A stretch of 64,000 bases of DNA, from NCBI GenBank assembly GCA_019054805.1, contig JAHQIY010000007.1, positions 1,741,501 through 1,805,500 on the forward strand, read 5' to 3'. Source of the DNA: Brachionus manjavacas (taxonomy: Eukaryota; Rotifera; Eurotatoria; Ploima; Brachionidae). Below are positions 1 through 10,719 of this stretch, piece by piece. A program made the translations under genes and the position numbers. Each line of letters starts with the position of its first letter. Within the stretch, counting starts at the first letter, position 1. A model generated the notes under the pieces. It searched no databases, had not been told where the DNA came from, and saw nothing but the letters and a program-made list of their open reading frames with translations.

Positions 1-700
1 CAAAATAAAAAAATAAAAATTATGTGATTAAGTTTGTAAATTTCTTAAAGATTTTACCAAAAAGTAATGTTTTAGTTAAAAGGTTCTAATTGCTTTAAAA
101 TAATTTAGTTAAATATATATTGAATGGGAAAATATATTTAATTTGAAATAATTTTTCGTAAATTATTTTTAAAATTTTTTGAAAAAAAAATTAGGAAAAA
201 AAGCGTAAATATTTCGAAGCTTTTAAATAAATAATTTTTCGAAAAAAAAAATCTGTTAAAAAATCGTAAATTTTACGAAAAAAAAATTTTTTTACGTAAA
301 TTCTCGAAAATTTTCGATAATGTATTTTACTGGGAAGGAAACTTTTTTCCGTCATGGAAAAAAATCGAGCTTGACCACATGGCTTTGATAGGAAAATTTT
401 GGCAAAAAAACACCTCTTGCATAATACACCGATAAAGCTGATGTATCTCCTTTTGTAAATGAAAGTCTAGGATCTACAGCTTTCGGGTTTCAATTGTAAC
501 AATTCAATAAAAAATTTATCACGGACAAGTCAAAATGCAGACTGTTTGGTCTCATTTTTTCATGCTAAGCATATTTTGTTGGTAAAAATATTGGCTGACC
601 GGTGGCTCGACCACGAGTTAGTCGTTTTTATTAAAATATAAAAATAAAGTTCGAAAGCTGCCGGTAATACGTCAGGCAGCGTATATTTATAGACGTAATT
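1..700. other. Intergenic DNA with palindromic AT block and unassigned GC-richer block
   Basis: No gene is visible. Positions 150-320 are built from repeated short words (cgtaaa/tttacg and ttcgaa), including the perfect palindrome tcgaaaattttcga near 303-316 and a 13-bp near-palindrome around 270. Positions 340-690 are clearly richer in G+C than the surroundings and contain a small inverted repeat (gctgcc...ggcagc, near 657-680). This looks like an old repeat, but I cannot name a family. There is no long ORF on either strand. Confidence 0.3.
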
Positions 701-1390
701 AGAAATTTAATTTTTCTTTGAGACTTGTCCTTTCTCCGTCATTCATTATGATCCATTTAGTCCCTTTTTCAAAATTTTTTCATTATTAGTTTCTTCTTAT
801 TCAGGATATTTATTATCTGAGTCTTTATATGAGTCATATTCAGTATAAAGTTGATTTGATGTTTCCATTTCTTATTCGAAATTATTATCAAAGTTATTAT
901 TTTCCTGAAAATAATTATAATTATCATCATAAACATCAGGTTGTTGATGATAATTTTGTCTGCATCTCTTTCATAATAAAAGAGAGTTGCTTCTTGCTCA
1001 ATTCTTTTAATTCAGTATGCCATCTATTTTAATTTCAAAGGGGAGTCTCCAGTCTCCTTGAAAATGATGGAAGGAGTTGTTAACATTTATAAGACCTAGA
1101 AATATTTTGTTTTATACCTCTCTCCACTTCATAATATCCTCCACAGATTACACATTGCTCGAATTTATTTATTTATTCTTGAGTAATTGAGTGTATCTTT
1201 TATGTTTTTGCTCCTATTAAGTTTGATTTTTTCTTTGTCTCACTAATGTTTAAATTCTCAATTCTGCTCTCAACTGAATCTTCCGGTACTACTTGTATCA
1301 TTGCTCACTGATCTATCAACATCACCATCTAATTTGAGACTGAATTGGGTGAACAATTTTTAGATTAGATGAACAATGGTTTACATAAAC
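700..1390 (-). mobile_element. Broken mobile-element ORF fragment with zinc-finger-like C-x2-C motif
   Basis: The minus strand shows coding-like composition (acidic, N/D/E/K-rich words) spread over several frames and interrupted by several breaks, so it is a fossil. Near 1110-1160 it reads C-V-I-C-G-G followed by R-G-I-K-Q and a later K-C. This resembles the degenerate C2H2 finger (C-x2-C...RGl.qH...C) found in several transposon ORFs. The family could not be assigned; LINE ORF1, a gag-like protein and others are all possible. The part from 1081 to 1390 recurs at 3570-3879 with about four differences, which supports a repeat origin rather than a host gene. Confidence 0.45.
1081..1390. repeat. 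310-bp dispersed repeat, copy 1
   Basis: By eye this is identical to 3570-3879 except for about four single-base differences, giving roughly 99% identity over 310 bases. The match starts abruptly at the word taa(c/t)atttataag and ends at gtttacataaac. The flanks of the two copies are unrelated. The copy lies wholly inside the broken mobile-element ORF fragment. Confidence 0.9.
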
Positions 1391-1701
1391 AATACAAAAA
1401 AATTTTTATCGTGGACTAAATTTTAAATTTTAATATCGTTTAATTAGGTTTTGAAATTAAATTCATTGAAATTCATCCGAATAGATTCTCGGACTTAACT
1501 TTAATCAGAGTTTAATTAGAAGACATTAAACAGTCGTTTTTAAATAAAAATTATTTTTAAATATTTTTCATTTTTCTTAATTTATTCATTGATGTCTATT
1601 TTAGTTACAAAATAAAAGTCAATAATAGAAATAAAATGATAGGTTTTTTTAGAAAAAAATTGACAATAAAAACAAATTAGTCACTTTTCGATTAAAAAAT
1701 T

Positions 1702-4700
1702 TTAAGAATAATTAAGCTCGCGGCGTCTTCGATTGAAACTCTCGTTTTCTAATCGTTTAAGCATTTTTATTTTATTCAAAATTTCTTCTTTTTCTCTGGT
1801 TAATTCGACAGTTGAATTTTTCCTGGACGTTTTATCATTTTGAGATTTGTTCATGAAGTCCATGCTTTGCTTGACCAACTCAATAAGTAGATATAGTTTG
1901 CGTTTAATAGCGAACTGCATCTGACCAAGACACATTCCGATTAAAGCCATGCCAAACGAGGAGTATATACAAACAATAAGCATTTTAATATCGGCATAGT
2001 TGTCTTTTAAAGCAAGGCCTGGAACTAGATCACCAAAACCCTTAAATTTTTAAAATTAAATAGAAAATAATTTAACATTTTTTTTAATTTACCATGGTCG
2101 TAAGAGTAACATAAACAAAATAAACACTTTCGGTTAAGGTCCAACCTTCGAAATTTGAAAATAAAAATCCACCAAATAAAATATAACCGATTATAATGAC
2201 AAAAGCTAACAAAAATGGCACTTCATCATCGTACATACTGAGCTCTTCGTCATCATCATCTCCTTGACCATCTTCTTCTTCGTCCTCATCGTCTTCATAA
2301 TAACTATATTCAAAGGCTACTTTAGAATTGTCAAGAAATAAATTAGAGCTCATTTTCGAGGTAGTGGCTGATTGATTATCTGCTGGGATAACTATAAAAC
2401 TTTTTCTTTCATTCAATGGGAGGCCATCGTATCTTAAAAATCGATGTCTATTCACTTCTTTTTTCTCCTTGGATATTTTTTTTAATTTTATTTTTTTCCA
2501 AAATTTGTAAATTGGATTTACAGACTGAAATCCTTTGTAGACAAAGCGCAAAAATTGTCCAAGTATACTACTTAAATTGGTGAGACAGACTAAATATATC
2601 GGTATTCCAATTGAAGCATAGCAGATGCAGACCACTCGGCCTTCCCAAGTAACCGGAGCTATGAACCCATAGCCAACAGTGGATATCACAGTTATACTGA
2701 ATAAAAGTGAAGCATAAAAACTCCATTTTGTATCTTTGCTGCAATCTTGGCCATGAAAATTAGTGTTTGATTCAATTTCAAAGATTTTTTTCCGGAATTC
2801 TTCCAACCATTTATTTATCTCAAATAGTGGTTCGTTTAATTCTTTATCCAAGTAAGTGGCATTTGATATCCTATCTTTTTGGGAATATTTGCCAAATTTA
2901 TAATTTATTTGAATAGGATTAGAATTAATTGAATATGTGGGGGATCGGGAAAAATTTGTAAAATACTTCAATTCGTCATTAGATATGTTATATGATACAT
3001 AATTGATTATCAAATCTCGATAATGTTTCAATTCTTTATCGAATTTCCCTCTTCCTTCTATTAAAAATAAAATTTAAATTTAAAAAGGAAAACAGTTTTT
3101 CAAAAAAATTTAATTTAATAAAGTTAACTTTAAATCGGTATTCTAAGAATAAAGAAAAAATAGACGTTTATTTTTAAGACTTAAATATCATCTAAAAATT
3201 AATTTAAAATTAAATAAAATTTTTTTTTAAAATTAAAGTTAAATATTTGTTCTAGTTCTTACAAATTCAAAATCTGAAAATTTTCGATTTTTTTTAATTT
3301 AATAAAAGAAATATGAAATGTTAATTAGGTCTAGTCGTTTAGGTCAACAAAAGCTCACTTATTATGAGAACAATTCCTGTTCTCGGGTTTAGTGAACCAG
3401 TTGTTCACTTGATTTTAATTCACGAAAAGGTGAACAAAATTAGGATAAGGTGAACTAAAAGTTCAAAAAACCCGAGAACTAGAAATGTTAAATTTTTTTG
3501 ATTCTTTTTAATCTGAAGGAGCTTTGGCTATGATAAAAAAATGATATATAATTGAATAAATAATTGAATTAATATTTATAAGACCTAGAAATATTTTGTT
3601 TTATACCTCTCTCCACTTCATAATATCCTCCACAGATTACACATTGCTCGAATTTATTTATTTATTCTTGAGTAATTGAGTGTATCTTTTATGTTTTTGC
3701 TCCTATTAAGTTTGATTTTTTCTTTGTCTCACTAATGTTTAAATTCTCAATTCTGCTCTCAACTGAATCTTCTGGTACTACTTGTATCATTGCTCACTGA
3801 TTTATCAACATCACCATCTAATTTGAGACTGAATTGGGTGAGCAATTTTTAGATTAGATGAACAATGGTTTACATAAACGACTAGATCCAATTAATTAGC
3901 AATTAAAAAAATGGCTAATTCATCATACGGTTGCCAATGTTTACAAAAAATGTGAATATTGAAGTGAACTCTACTTCAATACTCCATATATTTAAAAATT
4001 ACAGTTCAATAATAATTTTCTTGGAAAATGTAATCTAAATGCCTTAAAAAAATGTTTAAAATATTTAAAAGTTCTCATGAAATTTCTGATCTGCATTTAA
4101 ATTTGAAAAAAAATTGATAGACAATAAAAATTTCAAAGATTTATATATCATGTAATGTAACAGATAGAAAAACTTTAAGAAAAATTAATCATTTGCAAAA
4201 ATAATTCTAAATTAAAAAATATATTATCAATAGGAGTTCAAAATGAATAAAACTTCACATGACTAAAATTATAAGAATAGGATTTCTAATTTTTATTTTT
4301 TTTTATCTAGACCAAATGATTTGCGATTGAATTTTTCTTTTAATACATTTTTTTATTAGAAAAAATTCTATTTAAAAAATTGAATGAACAATTTTCTTTT
4401 TTATTTATTTTGACTTAATTTATTTAAATCTAATGTTCATTAAGTTGACCAGACCCATTACTTTTAATGTTCTAAATTGAAGAGAGAAATTTGTGAAGCT
4501 CTAAAAAAGTTTAAAAAGTTTGATGAATTTATGTTCTTTTGAATTTTCAAAAGAATTTTACCAAAATGTATTACCAAAATGAAATTATTCTTTAATGAAA
4601 TAAATGTTTTTTTTTTAATTTTACTTTTATTTTTCAAATTTTCTAAATTATTTCTGTTTAAATATAAAAATGATGTCTGAGTTCTACGCCAAGTAAAACT

Positions 4701-6147
4701 TGTTCTGCAAATAAGACAACTGTTGCTTAAGTCCCAATGTTTAAGTTTGAAAATAATTTTGAAATTAATTGAGTTTTTATTTTTAATAGTTTTAAATAGT
4801 CCAATATCTAGAAATTTTGGAATGACTTTCGTAGTGGATAAGCAAAAATTTTTCTTTGTATCATTTTCATAGTTTACGGTAAAATTTATTAATTTTTTCT
4901 TTCTTTTTTTCTGAAAAAATCTATGAAACTTAGCAATTGCCAATAATCTTCAAAAAAAGAATAAAATCTAAACATAGACCATTTTGCAGAAAGTCATGAA
5001 ATTGTCAAAAAAAGCGGAACTTGATTACCCCAAAATTTTGTTTTCAAATTTATTTTTTCAAAATTTCAGGAAATCTTGTCGAATTTGGATAGATTCACCG
5101 CATTTCTTACATAAATGGGTCCAACCTTTAAGTTTATAGAAAAGAAAAAATATTGAGAATGATTATTTTTTTATTTAATAAATTTACTAAATAAATAAAT
5201 AATATTTTCCATCAGTAAATATTATAAAAAATATATTTCTTTACTTAGTAAATGGTTAGTTCCAGGTGGAAGTCGCTCGTTTAACTCTAGCTTTTCTAAC
5301 AAAAAAAATATTCTCAATATTTTTCCTCGATCAATTTAAACTAAATAAGGAAAAATTTACTGAGCATCTGTTACAATAAAAAATAAAATGATTTTCAAAA
5401 GATTTATAAAATTTTGTTGACATTTTTAATAAAAATTTGTAATAAACATTTTGAAATTTTGAACTATATCGTTTAAAATTAAAATTTGACTATCTAAAAA
5501 ATTAAATAAAATTAAAAATTAATTTTTTAATAACATATGATTTACAGTACCAATTGATTATTTTTTTCTCAAAACAAGATTATTCAAATGAAACTATATA
5601 GAATTTTTTTAATTTCATTCAATTTATTAATACATTTTGAAACCTTTAACTTTTTTATTTTCTTGAGCAAAATTAAAAATGAATTTCATTTTGTAATTTG
5701 CTAAAAAAAAGATTTTAATCAACTCATAATTAGGATGCTAAGATTTATTAAATGATCAGCATGATAAAAATCCAATTTTAAGATTATTCAAGAAAGATTA
5801 TGAACATAAAAATGTTTGATCTAATTTAATTTATTCTTAACATTACCTTCACATCTTCTAAGCTCTTCATGTTGTTCAAGTATTCGGAACATTAGGGCAC
5901 CCAGACTGGTATAAATAATAACTGCAACAATGAGACAAAGATTTATGATGATTAATCGTCGTAAATTTTTGAAAGCTTTTTCACTTTCAATTTTCTCCTT
6001 TGGCTTGACATAATCTTTGGATTTTTTTCTCACGTAATTTCTTAAATTAGCACCCAGATATCCATTTTCATTTAAATTGGCCGAGATTTTTTTCGTTTCA
6101 TTTTTGAAAAAATATACGTTTCCGGAATTCGAAATATTTGATGTCAT
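1702..6147 (-). CDS. Two-pore-domain (K2P/TWK-like) potassium channel
   Basis: Exons on the minus strand are 6147-5847, 3057-2093 and 2040-1702; phases join exactly to give about 534 residues. Exon 1 carries a cytoplasmic N-terminus and TM1 (residues 65-88). Exon 2 carries a long extracellular cap with N-glycosylation sequons, the first pore with filter TVGYG (about 227-231), TM2, a long cytoplasmic loop with a run of D/E (about 350-379) and TM3. The second filter TTM-GFGD is split exactly by the 52-nt second intron. Two pore domains and four TM segments are the signature of K2P channels, which pass background K+ current at the plasma membrane. The subfamily is not clear; it resembles invertebrate TWK channels. 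The acidic loop is unusual. The 2.8-kb first intron holds repeats and an unexplained ORF. A polyadenylation signal lies at 1581-1586. Confidence 0.95.
3327..3888. mobile_element. Possible composite or foldback element with short terminal inverted repeats
   Basis: The left end reads ggtctagtcgtttaggt and the right end, reverse-complemented, reads ggatctagtcgtttatgt, so the two are near-perfect short inverted repeats. Inside are a 12-bp perfect inverted pair gttctcgggttt / aaacccgagaac (about 3378 and 3468), a LINE/SINE-type 3' tail near 3511-3540, and the second 310-bp repeat. The element sits in intron 1 of the K2P gene. Both flanks contain ttaatta-like words, but no clean target duplication could be fixed. 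The element could be a nested set of insertions rather than one transposon. Confidence 0.4.
3570..3879. repeat. 310-bp dispersed repeat, copy 2
   Basis: This is the partner of 1081-1390, about 2.5 kb away in the same orientation and nearly identical. It is placed immediately inside the right inverted end of the candidate element at 3327-3888, within intron 1 of the K2P gene. Confidence 0.9.
4464..4943 (-). CDS. Unrecognised 159-residue ORF inside the K2P intron
   Basis: This is an uninterrupted minus-strand frame of 159 codons. It is the longest in the window that I cannot explain, in DNA where TAA is so common that such length is unusual. The product is rich in K, N, F, I and L. One C-x2-C pair (C-L-I-C) is followed by the word TWRRTQ. 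No domain is recognised. It lies within K2P intron 1 on the same strand, so it could be an alternative exon, a nested gene, an old transposon ORF or simply chance; the strand is T-poor, which lowers stop frequency. I regard it as unproven. Confidence 0.2.
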   Translation of the reverse strand: MAIAKFHRFFQKKRKKKLINFTVNYENDTKKNFCLSTTKVIPKFLDIGLFKTIKNKNSINFKIIFKLKHWDLSNSCLICRTSFTWRRTQTSFLYLNRNNLENLKNKSKIKKKTFISLKNNFILVIHFGKILLKIQKNINSSNFLNFFRASQISLFNLEH

Positions 6148-9100
6148 TTATTTACCTCATTCAAAAATACAATTTAAGTTGTATATTTCATAAGCATCTA
6201 AATTAAAAAACAAAAAATCAGACGGTATAAATAATCAAGACTTCATTAAAAACTTGTAATCATAAGATAATTCTTTTTTTTTATAACAAATGCTTTTGAA
6301 AAATACACTTTTATATTTCTGATCCTAGAATATGATAAACAAAAATCTAAAACATGTTCGTATCCAGAAAAAAACGAAAACATACAATAAAAGTAAGATT
6401 TAATTTTGTGTTCGTAAATTTATCAAGAAATTGTTTAATTTGATTTTATTAACTAAAAAACATCATGCTAAAAATCTGTTAACCCGGCTTTTTGATATTA
6501 ACGCAAAATTTTCATTATCAATTTTATCTTGTTTTAGGCTCAATTTAAATATTTAAGCCAAGCCCAAAAAGCAGCATTTATTTAATCAGATCGCACCATA
6601 TTTGCTCTTTACTCAATAAATAATCTCTTGTCATTTGCTTCGGAATACATTTGCATACCCTAAATAATTAATCTTGGTATCATGTTTCCACATTCTATCA
6701 GCCTCCTATTTGCATTAAAATCGGCTTATTAAACAGTATTGACGAATTTTAATTTGTTTATATTATAAATTTGTTTACTTATTTGAATAAATAACTTTTT
6801 GTTAGTGGCTTGAAAAATTTTAACACTATATAAATTTTGCTTTGGAAAATATATTTATGTTTTTTTTTAAAGATCTGTGTATACCCTGTTTTGAAAAGAT
6901 AAAACAATTTTTTCTAGATAGATGAAGGTAAATAGTCGATGAACAAAATCAAATGATGATTGATTATCTCCTAAATTATTTTATCTTTTCAATACAGAAA
7001 AATAAATACAAAAAAGCAATAGAAAAATCTTACAATTGCTCATCGGACGGTTATTTATCTTTTTTTATTTTTTAAATAGGGTATTTTATTCAACAGATTA
7101 AGTGAAAATTAAATGGCCAAATTAAAAAGAAAATTGAGAAGCATTTCAATGAAAAAAATTGTCTTAGTAATTATAAGAAATGAAATTTAATAAATTAAAA
7201 TCTTAAAAAATTAAAAGTGAATGGAAAATTAAAAAATATTGAATTAATAAAAAAATTGGTGTACAATATTTTATCAAAGTACCGCTATTGAAGTTGAAAA
7301 AGTTTGAAATTTGATCGGGACCAAAAGTCTGACAGGAATAGAGCCAAGGGAAATAAAGAATTTTTGTAAAAAAATTTACCAAAAAAAATCAATTTATAAT
7401 AATTAAAGAATCGTTGCTAAAAAATTTTGTCATCATGAATGATATATTACTTTGGCTAATCTGCAATCTCTAAAATTTAGATTTATTGTAGAATAATTAA
7501 AAAACCAAATGCGTTCTTTGCAATTGCATTTTCGTAATAATAAAATGATGAAATTTTCCTCCTGATTTATGATTTTTTACATAATTTTATTTTATAAAAA
7601 TTGAAAAAAAATATAAAAAAGACAGAGCAAATATTTTATCATTGTTTAAGTAAAGTTTTAATTAAATTGTTTACAAAGACCTTAGAGATAAATATATTAT
7701 AGCTTATTGACATAAATGACAAATTGGTAGATTCTTTAAAACTATTTTTTACGACCAAAATTTGGTTTTATTTTGGTCAATTAAAATACTGATAAATTTT
7801 ACTAATGATTTGAATAAAACTAAATTTCAATTGAAAAAATTAATTTAGAAAAAAAAAGTTAAATTCATGTCACGTAAACTCTTGTTCTATTGAGATGTTC
7901 GTTTTTTTCTAATCATTAGGATTTAACATCAGGCTTCCATGCTTCTTTTAAAATAATTAAATCCCTGTATTAAAATTTTTAATTAAATAAAACTTTTTGA
8001 GCAAAAATTAATAAAATCTCTTTGGAGAATATTAAAAAAATTTGATGAATAAATTAATTTATTTTGATCGTTTATTCCAAATATTTTATTCCTTTTTTGA
8101 GCTGCTGATATTCCCAACAATTAGATTATTTGTTTAAAAGAATCGGTTCTTCTTTCATGATTAAATATTAAATAGACTTATTAAAATGATAAATTACTCT
8201 GAAATTTCCTCAATTGTTGGATTAAATAAATAAATTTTCCAAAATTTTGTTCAGCTAAATGAAATTTCGTTTAGTTTGTTTAAGAGTTGATACGATGCAT
8301 TCATTTGTTTAGCTCGATTAAGAGCTATATGAAATTAAATTTTCTGAAGATTAAATTTTTTTTACATATGGAATGCTAAAAATGAATTTACAAAAATGCT
8401 ACGGCTTATTTAAAATATAATTTGGAACTTTCTAAAACTGCTAATTAACAGTCAGTTAATATTTAGTTAATTATCGATCAATAATTTACCAAGATTTAAT
8501 CGCTTGATTAATAGAATTGTTTTTAAAAGTAGCCTTTTAATTTTTATTATTTTATTTTGCTGCATAATTTTTTTTTATTGACAAAATTTGCAATTTGAAC
8601 AAAACTATTTTTGTTTTTTAGATATCGAGAGAATTTTAATTAAAAGAATAAGTTTTAAATGAACAAAAAAAATTTGAATATATTTACAGACTTGCGCTCA
8701 TTAAACCTAATGCTTAAATTTTTAAAAGTTGGCTTTTGAGAAATTGAAAATAGAATGATGAAAATAAATTTTTCTAGAGTTTTAAGCATGTTGCAACATA
8801 AGGAGTAGCACCAATTGTAAAAGTTTGGTAATGAAATGCAAAATCTCTGCAAAATGCACCACACTTTAATATATTTGAATTTAATTTCTGCAAATTTTGC
8901 AGAATTTTACAAAAATTTGTAAACGTAAAAAGTATTAAAAAGGCTGTTAGATTTTTTATCATTTTATTCTGTTTTTTTGTTAATTGACAAGAAAAAATTG
9001 GTAGAAACTTTGGTACAAATTTAAATATCCTGCACAAAGTATGTTTCAAAGTCAAATTTTGCCGATGAAAAAAACATTTATGCATTATATTTCATAACAT

Positions 9101-10719
9101 ATAATCCTAAATAACGAGATTTGAGGCAAGAGCAATTTTTAAATGAATTTCAATTTTTTTTCCTCAAGGTGATTTAAATATTCTTAGAATTATTTGCGAT
9201 GAAAACCAATTTTTATATTTTAGGTATTACCTCTGCTAGAACTCAATAGTGGCCCATTTTTTGAAAAGTTTATTCAGGATTTACTTTGTGATTTATGAAT
9301 ATTTTTCTTCAACTAAAATAACTTAAGCTTTATTTAAAGCAGCTTTGAAACTGAGAAATTTTTAAATCTTACTGCAATATTGCTCTTGATTTAAATCTTC
9401 CCAGAGACCTTGTCTATGTCGTTTAAAATCAAATAATAAAAAATTTCTGCACAACATCATAAAATCTAAATGTCAAATCATTTTTTAAACAAGATAACAA
9501 GTTAATTTGTTAAAATTTTAATAAGAATAAAACCTAAAATATATCTTAAAATAATTCTAATAAAAACATTTTTATTTGAAAAATAAACTTATCCTTTCAA
9601 TAAAAATTAGCATGATTTTACAAAGTAAATTTTAAAAAAATTCAAGATTAAATCCCTCTTGAACATGGTAAAACGTTGCTCATACCTCAACTCTTTGAAC
9701 AGCTGTATGTCTATACGGATTATTAAAAATATTTTTGATCGAAGGTGCTATGCCGATGTAGAATCCTTACGATTTATTTGTTTTTTTTTTCATTTATTTT
9801 TATCTAAACATAAAAATATTAAATCAAAGCGAAATAAATACATTGTCTTCATGCCATCTAAAAATTTGATTTAAGTTTGATAAAAAAAAAATTTCAAGTT
9901 TTGATTATATTTTTATTTTTTAATATTAAAGTAGTTTACAGCGCATTATCAAATTTCAGTAATTGTACTAGCAAAGTATAATAATATATTGAACAAAGTG
10001 TTTTGACGTACGAAAGAAAAATATGTACTTTTAGATTTTTAATGGCAGAATTATAAATATTTAATTTATAAAAACTAAATTTTCTAGTAGACATTTTTAT
10101 GCTTTATTCAAAAATATAATCAGCTTTTGGGTGTATCTGAAAAGTTATGGGGGTGTTTTATATTTTTTTTTCATTCAAAAATTAAAATGTAATAATAATT
10201 TTTTAGGTGAAAAAGAGTGTACAGTAAATGCATCAAAAAGAATTAGAGCTTTTATAAAAATTTTGGTGATTTACACCCGGTGTTGTTTTTTCACAATAAT
10301 AATGAATGAAGACTTTAGACAAAACCTCGAAAAATATCTCAAATTAATGCTGTAAATTTAATTTTGGGTACATTTCCCCTTAAAAATGCTTTGAGATAAT
10401 ATTTGTCTTTTGTTGACACTAATCTTATGAAAATTTTTCAAATTTTCTTTAGTGACCATGATCTTTAATATTTGATTAATAAATTCAATTGTATTTTGAA
10501 AATTCAAATTTGAATGCTGATTTGTTTTAAAAAATTTAAAATCTCATTTTCTAATTTTAACTCTTAGTTAGGTTATTTTTGAATTAAACTAGTTGAAATA
10601 TTGCAAATATATAATCTAATTTTTACGTAATAACCACGTACACAATGAAAATGGTACAATTTTGATAAAGATTCAAAATAAAATTAATGGTTTAAATTAA
10701 TCCAGTTTCATAATCAATT
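6148..10719. other. Gene-poor interval between K2P and FDXR
   Basis: About 4.6 kb of AT-rich DNA with no convincing exon. The frames seen here are about 100 codons or shorter, which is chance level for this composition. One small minus-strand ORF with a signal-peptide-like start (8962-8774) is listed separately. Around 10125-10360 a somewhat GC-richer block contains repeated ttttgggt words and may be a decayed repeat. The upstream regulatory DNA of both flanking genes should lie here, but I cannot identify it. Confidence 0.5.
8774..8962 (-). CDS. Small ORF with signal-peptide-like N-terminus (hypothetical)
   Basis: Read from the internal methionine at 8962, this minus-strand ORF gives 62 residues. 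A hydrophobic start (MIKNLTAFLILF) is followed by a short tail with cysteines (C-G-A-F-C and a last C near the end). The layout resembles a small secreted peptide, but the length is within chance expectation and no family is recognised. The full frame opens further upstream at 9085. Confidence 0.15.
   Translation of the reverse strand: MIKNLTAFLILFTFTNFCKILQNLQKLNSNILKCGAFCRDFAFHYQTFTIGATPYVATCLKL

Noticed and set aside
10131-10355. 74-codon ORF just upstream of FDXR
   Set aside because: It has no recognisable product; the block carries repeated ttttgggt words and looks like a decayed repeat.
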